Positions 53,850 through 64,000 of a stretch of 64,000 nucleotides of DNA are shown here, in pieces; the stretch's first letter is position 1; each line of letters begins with the position of its first letter. A model generated the notes under the pieces. The model saw only the letters and a program-made list of their open reading frames with translations, ran no database searches and had not been told where the DNA came from. The stretch comes from Pomphorhynchus laevis (lineage: Eukaryota > Acanthocephala > Palaeacanthocephala > Echinorhynchida > Pomphorhynchidae): positions 1 to 64,000 of the forward strand of contig WNNJ02001688.1 of NCBI GenBank assembly GCA_012934845.2. Reading direction: 5' to 3'. The translations under genes were made by a program, and so were the position numbers.

Positions 53850-55560
53850 TTTTTGCCTTAAGAGAGATAATAGTACTAAAAACTTAATTTTCGAGCCTAT
53901 GACATCTGGATTGCCAGTTTATTATGAGACAAATTTATCTAAATCAATTGGAGATGATACCATATTATCGTTACTACGTAACGACTTGTTAATAGTATTA
54001 AGAGCAGATTTGAGTTGGAATAATACGATCAAATTGGGATGATAATGCTTTTTTCACTTATCAGACAGCCTTTCAAAACTTACTTGGATAGTCCTTACTG
54101 TCTATATTTTTGAAAATAACACTTTGTTCTTTATTGATAAACCTCGGGAGTTTATTTTTAAAGAACTCGAATTTTTAGATGTTGTTTTTCCAAAAAGCTA
54201 AATCCTTCTTATGCCGGATTTCTTTTATTAAAGGAGTTATCCAGACAGGGCCCAGTAATGAAATCTTCACCAGTCTACGCAAAATGTAATTGTTGTTACA
54301 GAACATAATAAAATCAGACAACTTGCCGATATCATCCAATTCCCGGTTTAAAGTTGATAAACCTCTTAAAAAATTTCGAAGATCTATTATATTATGTTCA
54401 CGACGATCACATATAATATGTTTTGAAATTACTTGATTTTGTCGAATGAAATTGGGAGACCGGACTAAAATGGAGCAATGCTTTGATCCCCTTATCGAGA
54501 TAGTTTGATAACATTAGAGAAGTAAGTGTCAGCGTTAGTAAATATTATATCATGAATTGAATTTCCTCGTGTTGGAAATTGGACAATTTGCAAGAGACCT
54601 AATTCATGAGCACATAAGTCAAAGTCTAGATTATTAGTCTCCAGCATATATAATATACTTATACGACGTTTGCAGCTACTTCAATGAAGGTGGTTAGATA
54701 TGTTATGGGAAAATCTAACATTTCCTGAAGTCAGAAGGTATATTAAGATGACTATAATAGAAAATGTCCCACTGTCAGATTTTAAGCAAATGTAACACCG
54801 CACACTCGATATAAAGGCATGATGCTGTCTTTATTAGGCAGGAGATAATTGAGGGTTTTTTAAGGTAGATCGCCACCCACCTCCTTTTCTAACTTGCCAA
54901 AAAGATGGCAAAATATTGTAACCGTCAAGATTAGCTACTTCGAGTAATTCATTCGAGAGACTGTTCTCAGTAATTAGTAAAATGTCTGCATTGTACTGGG
55001 ATACAATAATCGCCAATTCAGGTGACATTTTATTAATACTTATTGCTTCCGTCAATAAAAATGATGGGTACACAAGTTGGGTAGGCATAAATTTGAATTG
55101 GAAGAGTTATTGGCATTAACATTCAAAGTATAATCAAGATCAAGAAATGTACTAGCTAATTTAGTGGAAATAAAGAGCGCCAGCGAACTGTAGTTTAAAC
55201 AGGCACACATGAAAATCCCTAATACAACGATTCGACTGACGTCATTTAATCTATTTCTCAATTATGCAAGGGTTTTTCTATATTGATAGTATTTTCAAGG
55301 CAACTATCTGAAAATATACTAATTTCAGATTTAAAAATTTTAGGTCGTCTTCTAAGCATATGTTTTACCTGCAATAAATTTTCAAATATTCCCTTTATAA
55401 GTCTGGGTGCAATACGAGTGTGAATATTGTTGCATGGGAATTTATTACCAATGCAACGAGCTGGAATAAAACGTATATAATTAGCAGCGTATATTTCATT
55501 GGGATTGAAATAACTTGACAAGTGTTTATGAACTATATCGATGCCATAGTCTAGATGATC
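53850..55560 (-). mobile_element. Degenerate LINE (family C), APE endonuclease remnant
   Basis: Minus-strand frame 55088-54834 reads NADILLITENSLSNELLEVA, then LDGYNILPSFWQVRKGGG, the start of an APE endonuclease (usual: ADI..LTE.WL, L.GY......R..GGG). Further on, about 54660-54540, it reads LCAHELGLLQIVQFPTRGNS and IHDIIFTNADTYFSNV, the end of the nuclease (usual: FPTR..NILDLIFTN). Between them about 170 bases are disordered. 55521-55258 (PRLIKGIFENLLQVKHMLRR) may be ORF1 remnant. No RT recognised. Confidence 0.6.
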
Positions 55561-56636
55561 TTGACAATCATAAGAGGACGTGGTGCGTTAATGATTAACA
55601 TGCAACTATCACGAGAACAGGATCTCACTGCCTTGTGAGATTAAAGTGAACTTTGCTTTCCTAAGATGCCATTTTTATCTCTCTTTATGAATAATTGGAT
55701 TTATGGTCGGGGTGTTAATAATTGATTGCCAACAAATATATTTATAGATGTGGGATACAAATCTCGAACAGAATAATCACTACTATTCCATGAGGATTTA
55801 AATATACACTTGAAGTTTTATAAAAACGATTTTACAATGAGACCCTACTTCCCAGCATCATAATAATAACGATTTTATTAATACAAAAACCTCAAAATAA
55901 AAGTATAGATGTCATAAGTCAAAAATCAAAGTCAGTCAAAAACAGAAAAAACTTCACTCTTCTCGCTTCTTCCCGTCTTCAATCCCTTTTTATGGCCTCA
56001 AATCCAGCGGGATCTGAACCCACCAACCAATCCAACACGCCGCCTTCCGACTGAACCACCCGGGGTCTTTCACCACCCCCTCTCCGAAGAGTCCTAATCG
56101 GCGCGGACTATGCTGGGTAAACGCGAGACGAGGAGCTTAAGAAATCTTAGCCTTTGCTATGGGGAACGTCATTTTGAAAAGAAGACTAATCCCGGAGAGT
56201 GCTAGTCTCTTAAGTTTTTGCTTCGTCGCAGGGGAGCCATGAAAGACAACCACCTGTGATTTAGCGGGGTTTAAAACAAGGTTGGACTTGGGCAACTGGT
56301 CTTTTAATCTTAGAAAGAAACGGCTAATGTCCGAGACTACGTCTTTGCACCTGTGTTCTGCAAAGTGATGCGTTGATCCAACGAGCAGTTCTGTGGTTGA
56401 AGTCCCCAAGTATCATGCCATAGCTGCTATCAATAATACCATCCAGGAGGTCGCGGTTCATGTGAATCTCTCCTAGACGATGTAGACGTTGGCTGGACTG
56501 ATGCGTTTACCGTTCTTAACGAGGGAAACTACTAGACAAGACAAAGCTGGACAAGAGTAATTTAGCAAGAGGGAACACCTTAAAGAGCATTCAACTAAGG
56601 TCAAGAGTCCTTGAGATGAAGAGGAGTGAGGCGGGG

Positions 56637-56828
56637 TTATGTACGGAGTATAGTGGGAACAAATGTGCTTAGGGATGAATCGAGTAATGTCTTGGGGAGA
56701 CGGATAGACCACGTCTCCTGAAGGACTATAACATCTGCGTCTCTACCAGATAAAAGTCTAAGGGCAGAAGCACCTCCCGAATTCCTTTGAAGAATATTCA
56801 TTGAAAAAGGCTCAGGTTTACGCACCAT
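56637..56828 (-). pseudogene. LINE ORF2, endonuclease N-terminus
   Basis: 63 codons: FSMNILQRNSGGASALRLLS, then GRDADVIVLQETWSIRLPKT, matching the first strand and catalytic E of APE endonucleases (ILQWN....AL..L....D.I.LQETW). W/N of ILQWN reads ILQRN. The frame continues poorly afterwards (56712-56473). Confidence 0.75.
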
Positions 56829-56983
56829 TGTGTTAAATTAGTTAAAAGGGGGATGCCAACCTAGACAGAGCTAGGTGCAGAAGGGTTACCCCCTTCCACT
56901 AGCCCCGTCCAGGGTCGTACCCCGCCCCAGGGCAATATCTTAATTTCCCTGTGAGGCCTTTATACTTAGCAGCTTTCCAATCT

Positions 56984-57577
56984 TTAGCGGCGGAATAGAT
57001 CATGTAGAACCACCCCGCTTTTTGGTTCGGGGGGGGTCTTTAATAACTCGTCTGGCACTGGGGCTTCTGTGGGTGTACCCACGATCGAGGAGACCAATGG
57101 TATCAAGAAGGCATGAAGCTTACTGATAATTGACTTCCGTTGATTGGCCAGAAGATGAATAATACCGTTGTTGGACATGCGTCCGGGTTGAGCTGCTGCA
57201 ACAGAATATGATTTTGCAGGAGTCCGGGTAAATCGTTGTCTGTAGGCACAGACCGAAGGGCGCTTTTTAGAACAGGCGGGGTGCCCTGCTCCACAGTTGA
57301 CGCATGCAGCGGGGGATAGACATTTTTCACTTTTGATCAGGTGCGGGCAATTCCCCTTGCCACACACCCCACAAGTTAGTGATCGAGAGCAGGAAGACGA
57401 CCAATGCCACCAACCATGGCATTTCTGACAGTGAGGGTAAGTGAGGGTGTCCTCACTAATCATAACAAATTTTAAATTAAAACCCATAAATGGGTTAATA
57501 GCTGCTGAAGCAAGAAGATGCCCATTGTCTAATTCAGTTTCGGCAAAGGCTACTAGGAGAGGATCCCCCTTACCCAA
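56984..57577 (-). pseudogene. LINE ORF1 with zinc knuckles
   Basis: 197 codons, probably the C-terminal two thirds. FAETELDNGHLLASAAINPF, then FVMISEDTLTYPHCQKCHGW, then three knuckle-like groups: CQKCHGWWHWSSSC, CGVCGKGNCPHLIKSEKC, CVNCGAGHPACSKKRPSC-like. The C-terminal tail is polar with Pro-rich TPTEAPVPDELLKTPPEP. It matches gag-like ORF1 proteins of I/jockey/R1-group LINEs. The reading before the ATG stays open, so the true start is likely upstream. Confidence 0.7.
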
Positions 57578-57719
57578 TACCTGCCTAATGGTCGATTATT
57601 TATATTGTTCCCTGAGCTGCTCTACATCATTTTTAGAAATAAAGGAAGGATAATTCGAGATCTTTACAGTACACTTCAACGGCAATAGGGAAATCGTTCC
57701 TAATATCGATAGGTTAGTA

Positions 57720-58140
57720 TTGAAATAATTACAAAAATCTATTTAAATAACTATAGCTTGTAAATCTGCGGATTTTGCTGAAAAATTGCAAAATTCCAAA
57801 CACTTTGAAACCTCCGACATGTTGTTTTTCATGCTTCTGTTTGTTATGATGGAACGCGATTCGTGAATGAATTATTGTCATGTCGTACAATTAAGCGCTA
57901 CAGGGAAAGAAAATTATCTAACTGAGAGTCAAATACAAAGTTCTTATGCCGAATATCATAAAAGCGAATACGTTCCGGAAGTTCACAAGTCCGATCAACA
58001 TATGTGATACTCTTTTTAAATTCATGTTGTAAATCCACTTACCGCATAATTAAAGCGAATACGTTCTGGAAGTTCACAAGTCTGACCAACATAGAATTAC
58101 AACATTCATGTTGTAATTCAACTTACCGCATAATTAATAA
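57720..58140 (-). mobile_element. Penelope-like endonuclease scraps in tandem
   Basis: Two 85-bp direct repeats (about 57967-58048 and 58050-58137). On the minus strand the right one reads YVGQTCELPERIR and the left YVDRTCELPERIRFYDIRHK-N, like the YIG segment of a canonical Penelope GIY-YIG nuclease (YVG.T...L..R...H...I...N). Only this motif is left. Confidence 0.45.
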
Positions 58141-58418
58141 GTCGTTGTATGACGCTTCAATAAGACTGGATGATTATAGCGGAATATAAGCAAATTAATG
58201 TGCAGTGAAAGTCGAAAAAATAAATAAAAATAAAGACAGACAAAAAGATAAATTTAAATTAGTGTAATTTCGAATTAAGGATAATTCACAGACAAAGATG
58301 TATCAAGACAACTAATCAGAGTGAGACAAAATGAGCTGTGAGTCAAAATTATTGCGGAAGTCGTCTAAAAATATGCTGGAGAGACGCCTGAAGTTTGCAG
58401 TAAGGGCGTAATTGATAC
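58140..58418. other. Short intergenic sequence
   Basis: Nothing recognised. Confidence 0.4.
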
Positions 58419-58574
58419 AATCTGATATTATTAGGAAAGTCGTTGTAATACTCAAAAGGGTATAAATATAGATTAAATAAACATAGATAAGTTTAATTCA
58501 AACATAGATAAATATTCATTCCTAGTTGCCTACACCTTAAAATTCAAACGATATATAACGATATGTTTCTGATG

Positions 58575-58658
58575 ACCTCTACTCCTCATTCCGTATGAGG
58601 AGTAGAGGTAACACGTATGTTATTTATTAGTCATTTATTTTAAATGACTAATAAATAA
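58575..58658. repeat. Two adjacent perfect palindromes (also at 59400-59483)
   Basis: First: ACCTCTACTCCTCAT (58575-58589), loop TCCGT, complement to 58609. Second: TTATTTATTAGTCATTT (58620-58636), loop ATTTT, complement to 58658. Arms of 15 and 17 bases without mismatch. Both are repeated unchanged 825 bases on. Confidence 0.92.
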
Positions 58659-59199
58659 TTATGACATTTATTTTAAATTACAATTTTTTATTTTAACTTT
58701 ATAAAATAAAGTTAATTTTAACTTAAAAAATCTTATAACAATTATTTATTTTTTATAATTATTTATTCATTATTTATAATTATTTATTCATTATTTATAA
58801 TTATTTATTCATTATTTATAATTATTTTTTATTTAATTATGTAACTTTTATCTATTTTGAAAGACTAGATAAGCAAATTTCATCAGTGGAAATATTTCCT
58901 TATTTGGCCCCACTGCTATGTTGGGTCGAGGAATTAGGGACCGAAACCTGACAGCATAGCAGTTCCTCCTGATGACTTCAAATCTTTATTCTTATACAAC
59001 GTCTGTTATTTATTAGTCAATTCATAAAAATGAATTTTATTTTAAATTTTAATTTTTTATTTTAACTTGATTCAAATTATAAAAAATCTTATAACAATTA
59101 TTTATTTTATTATTTAATTATTAAATTTTGATTTAGCATTATTATGTTTTGTTTATTTTATAATTATATTAAATACGTAGACTCAGTTAGCTGATTTGA

Positions 59200-59227
59200 T
59201 TTGTTATGGTTGCATAACCATAACAAA
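59200..59227. repeat. 12-bp palindrome at the unit border (also near 60025-60052)
   Basis: TTTGTTATGGTT, loop GCAT, AACCATAACAAA. It follows the Naiad tail terminus and marks the end of the 825-bp unit. Confidence 0.85.
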
Positions 59228-60788
59228 ATAATCTGATATTATTTGGAAAGTCGTTGTAATTAGCTTTTTACAATACTTAAAAGGGTATAAATATAGATTA
59301 AATAAACATAGATAAGTTTAATTCAAACATAGATAAATATTCATTCCTAGTTGCCTACACCTTAAAATTCAAACGATATATAACGATATGTTTCTGATGA
59401 CCTCTACTCCTCATTCCGTATGAGGAGTAGAGGTAACACGTATGTTATTTATTAGTCATTTATTTTAAATGACTAATAAATAATTATGACATTTATTTTA
59501 AATTACAATTTTTTATTTTAACTTTATAAAATAAAGTTAATTTTAACTTAAAAAATCTTATAACAATTATTTATTTTTTATAATTATTTATTCATTATTT
59601 ATAATTATTTATTCATTATTTATAATTATTTATTCATTATTTATAATTATTTTTTATTTAATTATGTAACTTTTATCTATTTTGAAAGACTAGATAAGCA
59701 AATTTCATCAGTGGAAATATTTCCTTATTTGGCCCCACTGCTATGTTGGGTCGAGGAATTAGGGACCGAAACCTGACAGCATAGCAGTTCCTCCTGATGA
59801 CTTCAAATCTTTATTCTTATACAACGTCTGTTATTTATTAGTCAATTCATAAAAATGAATTTTATTTTAAATTTTAATTTTTTATTTTAACTTGATTCAA
59901 ATTATAAAAAATCTTATAACAATTATTTATTTTATTATTTAATTATTAAATTTTGATTTAGCATTATTATGTTTTGTTTATTTTATAATTATATTAAATA
60001 CGTAGACTCAGTTAGCTGATTTGATTTGTTATGGTTGCATAACCATAACAAAATAATCTGATATTATTTGGAAAGTCGTTGTAATTAGCTTTTTACAATA
60101 CTTAAAAGGGTATAAATGTAGATTAAATAATGAGACTACTTTGTTAAAAAATTACAAAAAAGGGGGTTCCCGCAAATGGACCCATACATAACTTTCACTG
60201 TCAAAGTTGTAGTTGATTTTAATAACAACAAAAATAAAAATTACAAATCGTTATAGTAAAAGCAACTATAAAATAATAATCCGGTTAAACGCAAACCAAT
60301 AAGTCATGGTGATCAAAGGAATAGGAAAAATAGAGTTAAAAATATTAAAAAAGATATGTATATAAATGAACAATTAGAAATATTGAAACAACTTTTAAGA
60401 GATAAAAAGTTAAAAGATCTTTATGTAAATATAAGAAAGTTTTTCTAAAGATATCATATGTTCAATAAATCAAAGATTAATTAACGACTATGATAGGCTA
60501 AGTTGTATAATAGACAGTTATTGTAATACAAAATACTATAATCGTACAATAAATGTTAATAATAACAATAGAAAATATACATTAACCATAAACTTCATTA
60601 ATAAATGTATAGATAACATAAATATAGCCGGACTTTTAAATAATTCTAAAAGTAAAGAAATAATAGGGTCAGATTTAAGTAAATATATTCCTAAAATAAG
60701 GTATAAACTCATACCACCATTAGGACGAAAAATTTGTAATTATAATAAAGAATTAAAATCAATATGTAACGATAATATTAGAAACATA

Positions 60789-61757
60789 ATGGAAACAGAA
60801 TGCAATTGTAAAAGTCTTAGTTTTGATAAAATAAATGAACATATATGTACCCATAATCTAGAATTAATTGAAAATTGTGAATTAAGAAAGCTGCTATCAA
60901 AAGGGTATAAATATAGATTAAATAATAACAACGACAAAAATAAAATTTACAATTTGTTATATAATAACTTAAATGATTACTTTAGAAAGCTGATTAATAG
61001 TGAAAGCTCGAATATATCTAAGATAAAAATTTGGAAAGATTATATATTTGATAAAATTAAAAATAAAATGAAAATAACAAACAATTACAAAAGGAAAGAT
61101 AAAATTAATAAAGATATGTATAAAGAACTTACTAAATTAAAGGATAACTATATAATAACAACTATTGATAAAGCTAGTAATAACTTTGTCTTCATATGCA
61201 AAAAGCTTTATTATGATATACTAATGAAAGAGGTTAATTCTAATGATTTAAATGTAAATCCAGCATATGAACTTAGTGAGTTGAGTTTAGAAACAATTAT
61301 TACAAGTCACTGTTCTATAATGGATAAAAAGGGTATAAAGGTTGAATTAGATAATAAAACTATACCTATATTATATTGGAATCCAAAATTACATAAAAAT
61401 CCAATAAAACCTAGGTTCATATGTAGTGCGTTTAAATGTACATTAAAACCACTTTCTGTCTATATGAATAAAATACTTAAAGTAATTAAAGCACACTTTA
61501 AAAAATATTGCAAGGTAATCGAAATTAATACTGGTATAAAACACTATTTCAGTATTAATTCTACAAAAGAATTTTTAGAACAGACAAAAGGAATAAATTT
61601 TCAAAATATAAATACATACGATTTTAGTACTCTTTATACAAATCTAGATTTAGTAGATATTAAAGAAGCGTTAGTAAAATTAATTAATCTTATATTCGGA
61701 AAAAGATATACATATATATGTTATAATAATTATAACGCCTTATCTAACAAAAATTAA
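60789..61757 (+). pseudogene. Naiad ORF segment: CxC linker and RT N-terminal half
   Basis: 322 codons open: METECNCKSLSFDKINEHIC (CxC linker), LTKLKDNYIITTIDKASNNF, YWNPKLHKNPIKPRFICSAF, and on through INTYDFSTLYTNLDLVDIKE (RT motif A with the first catalytic Asp) to YICYNNYNAL. Almost identical to residues 346-607 of the minus-strand copy, then extends past its end. A frame change after NNYNA separates it from 61780. The upstream part of the protein (60360-60788) is in other frames and the nuclease is absent. Confidence 0.85.
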
Positions 61758-61779
61758 ACCATCAAATAAATATAAATAT

Positions 61780-62109
61780 ATGGATAAAATTGAATTAATA
61801 GAATCCTTAAATATTTTGATAAATCAAAATTATTTAAAAGTAGGGACATCTATATTTAGACAAGTAAAAGGTGTTCCAATGGGTGGTAATAGTAGCCCAA
61901 TTATAGCTGACTTGTTTTTAAGCTTTATAGAATATGAATTTGTTCATAACTGTGTAAAAACAAAATCTAAAGAATATAAATATATGAAATATATGTTTCG
62001 ATACATTGATGATATATGTGTATTTAATTCTAATAATTTTTTTTCAATTAGTGAGCACATTTATCCAGAAAGCCTTCTTCTTAACAAAACCAATATTAAT
62101 GATAAATAA
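61780..62109 (+). pseudogene. Naiad RT core with GVPMGG and YIDD
   Basis: 109 codons: DKIELIESLNILINQNYLKV, FRQVKGVPMGGNSSPIIADL (motif B), MFRYIDDICVFNSNN (motif C, catalytic pair intact), then YPESLLLNKTNINDK and a stop. The following segment starts at 62125 in a different frame. Confidence 0.85.
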
Positions 62110-62124
62110 GGTGTATATCTAGAT

Positions 62125-62622
62125 ATGAACATTAAATTAACATTAACTAAAACTACTATTAATTTATATCGTAAAGATGACATATTTAAATTTACAAGAA
62201 ACATATTTTTGCATGAGCATTCATGCATACCATATAATATAAAATATAATACATTAAATAATGAAATTTTAAGAATTGCAACAATATGTAATGATATTGG
62301 CTTTCTTCAAAATCATTTAAATAATTTAATAGATACATATTTTAAACTAGGTTACTATAAAAATATAAAGCTGATTAATAGTGAAAGCTCGAATATATCT
62401 AAGATAAACATTTGGAAAGATTATATATTTGATAAAATTAAAAATAAAATGAAAATAACAAACAATTATAAAAGAAAAGATAAAATTAATAAAGATATGT
62501 ATAAAGAACTTACTAAATTAAAGGATAACTATATAATAACAACTATTGACAAAGCTAGTAATAACTTTGTCTTCATATGCACAAATCTTTATTATGATAT
62601 ATTGATGATAGCGGTATACTGA
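62125..62622 (+). pseudogene. Naiad RT thumb fused to a second, 5'-truncated copy
   Basis: 165 codons: MNIKLTLTKTTINLYRKDDI and NEILRIATICNDIGFLQNHL (thumb), ending at YFKLGYYKN. At about 62370 it switches in frame to KLINSESSNISKINIWKDYI, an RT N-terminal segment also found at 61001 on. So a new truncated copy joined in frame by chance. Ends at 62622 where the captured non-Naiad segment begins. Confidence 0.85.
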
Positions 62623-62639
62623 ATAAAATGTAAACGCAT

Positions 62640-63028
62640 CATATGAGCGTAGTGATTTCAGTTTAGAAACAATTGTTTGAAGTTACTATTATATCTTTTT
62701 CTTTTCCTTCAGCGTTTGTTCCGCTTCGTTACAGGGTCCGCTTTTTTGTCTCGATTTGGTTAAACCATTGTAGTCGCCTTTTGCGAAAATCATTGACAGA
62801 GCATTTCATAATGTTGATGAGACGTATGTTTTACTGCTAGCTTGTCACAAAGTCTATCGCCAACCCTCTTCCTTTCTCAGCACGGACTTGGGACCGGCCA
62901 TGGCGGAGTTAGTCACTATCCTATAATATATAATATATACATATATTTCATTATATTCATTTCTAAAGATAAATATTGGCACAATTACAAGATTGTATAA
63001 ATCCTTGGTCAGACCTCACTTAGAATAT
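62640..63028 (+). other. Non-Naiad segment captured in the composite, with LINE scrap
   Basis: About 390 bases of higher GC with no Naiad similarity. It includes CAGCACGGACTTGGGACCGG and CCATGGCGGAGTTAGTCAC. The end (62971-63028) reads IGTITRLYKSLVRPHLEY, the C-terminal RT phrase of many LINEs. The exact reverse-complement counterpart is 32591-32960, with about one difference per 100 bases by eye. Confidence 0.75.
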
Positions 63029-64000
63029 CAGATAATAAAACTATAATTTTTTGGAATTCTAAATTACATAAAAATTCAATAAAACAGGTTCATATTTAGT
63101 AAACCAAAATTTTCTAAATTCCTCGGGCTTTATAGGAGCAAGAGGTTTGGTCATTGCCATGTCATTGATCTGATTTGTTTATAAAATAAAATACTTAAAG
63201 TAATTAAAACACCCTTTAAAGATATTGTAAGATAATTGATATTTGTTATATTGAAATCCAATATAAAACCCACATTTCAGTATTAATGTAACAAAGGAAT
63301 ATTTGTAGCACAGAATTGAAATTTTTTAAAAATACGTACGATTTTAGAACTCTTTATACAAATCTAGATTTAGCAGATATTAAAGATATCTGCTAAATAG
63401 CAGATATTAGCAGATATTAGAAAAATAAAAGGTGTTTCAATGGGTGGTAATAGTAGCCCAATTATAGCTGACTTATTTTTAAGCTTTATAGAATATGAAA
63501 TGTTCATAACTCTTTAGAAAATAAATCTAAATTATATAAAGATATGAAATAAATGTTTCGATACATTGATGATATATGTGTATTTAATTCTAATATTTTT
63601 TATTCAATTAGTGAACTAATTTATCCAGAAAGCCTTATTCTTAATAAAATTATATTGAATTAATAGAATCCTTAAATATTTTGTTAAATCAAAATTATTT
63701 AAAAGTAGGGACATCTATATTTAGACAAGTAAAAGGTGCTCCAATGGGTGGTAATAGTAGCCTAATAATAGCTGACTTGTTTTTAAGCTTTATAGAATAT
63801 GAATTTGTTCATAACTGTGTAAGCAATAAATAAAATTATGTAAATATATGAAATATATGTTTCGATACATTGATGATATATGTGTATTTAACTCTAATAA
63901 TTTTTATTCAATAAGCGAACAAATTTATTCAGGTCGCTTTATTATTAATATGAAACCAATATTAATGATAAAGATGTATATATCTAGATATGAACATTGA

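Larger units (their letters stand above)
55990..57660 (-). mobile_element. LINE (family A), internally deleted copy
   Basis: On the minus strand: ORF1 (57577-56984), start of ORF2 endonuclease (about 56828-56637), then, after a large deletion, the RT end (about 56409-56137) and the 3' end (56120-55900). The 3' part matches 48300-48840. It supplies the 5' half that the plus-strand copy at 47.7-48.9 kb lacks, which identifies family A as a two-ORF, APE-type LINE. Confidence 0.8.
58419..60115 (+). repeat. 825-bp tandem duplication built on Naiad 3' tails
   Basis: Unit 1 58419-59229, unit 2 59230-60054, then about 60 bases of a third. Period 825 bases; unit 1 lacks 14 bases near 58449. The copies are almost identical, so the duplication is recent. 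Each unit holds two tail-type segments: one with paired palindromes and one with the CTGCTATG/CATAGCAG block and the tail terminus GACTCAGTTAGCTGATTTGA. It lies directly upstream of a plus-strand Naiad copy. Confidence 0.9.
60270..64000 (+). mobile_element. Naiad composite, inverted duplicate of 31.6-34.55 kb; runs off the window
   Basis: Begins inside the Naiad coding region just after the nuclease (60270 matches about 34560 on the other strand), then continues through linker, RT, second RT start (62370), captured segment (62640-62960), LINE scrap (62971-63028), and further decayed RT to the window end. From 60270 it parallels the minus-strand composite, except that it keeps about 800 bases of RT core (61570-62370) missing there. 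From 63650 another RT copy begins. Confidence 0.88.

Overview
The window looks like a piece of an arthropod (most likely insect) nuclear genome. It is very AT-rich. It holds one spliced host gene with GT-AG introns, tRNA-derived SINE heads, satellites, and a dense load of retroelements typical of invertebrates: Penelope-like elements, non-LTR LINEs and RLE-type elements. No bacterial or organellar gene was seen.

Host gene. The minus strand carries a fukutin-like gene (FKTN) in seven pieces: 36443 to about 36250 (signal anchor), 27902-27687, 27641-27439, 21449-21187, 20359-20223 (carrying the catalytic DxD), 13374-13250 and 13202-12923 (stop). Six exons join in perfect phase with GT/AG borders. 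The order of conserved blocks matches vertebrate fukutin, and the sum is about 465 residues against 461 in human. The link from the first exon to the second was not resolved, because the first exon sits in a 157-bp tandem duplication. Fukutin is a Golgi ribitol-phosphate transferase acting on alpha-dystroglycan. Its introns hold most of the repeats in the left half of the window.

Layout. 1-2.7 kb: AT-rich, nothing recognised. 2.9-3.65 kb: Naiad RT fragments beside an (AT)n run. 5.2-7.95 kb: pieces of an RLE-type non-LTR element on both strands. 11.6-12.8 kb: 17-bp satellite. 12.9-13.4 kb: last two FKTN exons. 14.17-16.56 kb: a 292-bp satellite whose minus strand (the FKTN sense strand) repeats a hammerhead-ribozyme-like motif. 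16.8-19.5 kb: canonical Penelope-like element on the plus strand with a hammerhead at its 5' end. 20.2-21.45 kb: catalytic FKTN exons. 21.8-22.9 kb: 5' part of a Naiad. 24 kb: LINE piece. 27.4-27.9 kb: FKTN exons. 28.9-30.85 kb: unclassified repeat. 31.6-35.7 kb: Naiad composite. 36-36.85 kb: SINEs, first FKTN exon and an upstream minisatellite. 38.4-41.4 kb: degenerate LINE and PLE. 42.8 kb: LINE end. 43.6-45.6 kb: Naiad. 46.7-49.4 kb: RLE-type element joined through a palindrome to a LINE. 49.5-52.4 kb: old Naiad. 53.8-57.7 kb: two LINEs. 58.4-60.1 kb: 825-bp tandem unit of Naiad tails. 60.27-64 kb: second Naiad composite, an inverted copy of the one at 31.6-34.55 kb.

Most notable. (1) The intronic hammerhead satellite in sense orientation. 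(2) Naiad elements with the permuted order: GIY-YIG endonuclease first, then a CxC linker, then RT. (3) A roughly 3-kb inverted segmental duplication of a chimeric Naiad/LINE composite. All functional claims are inferred from sequence; no alignment or folding program was run.
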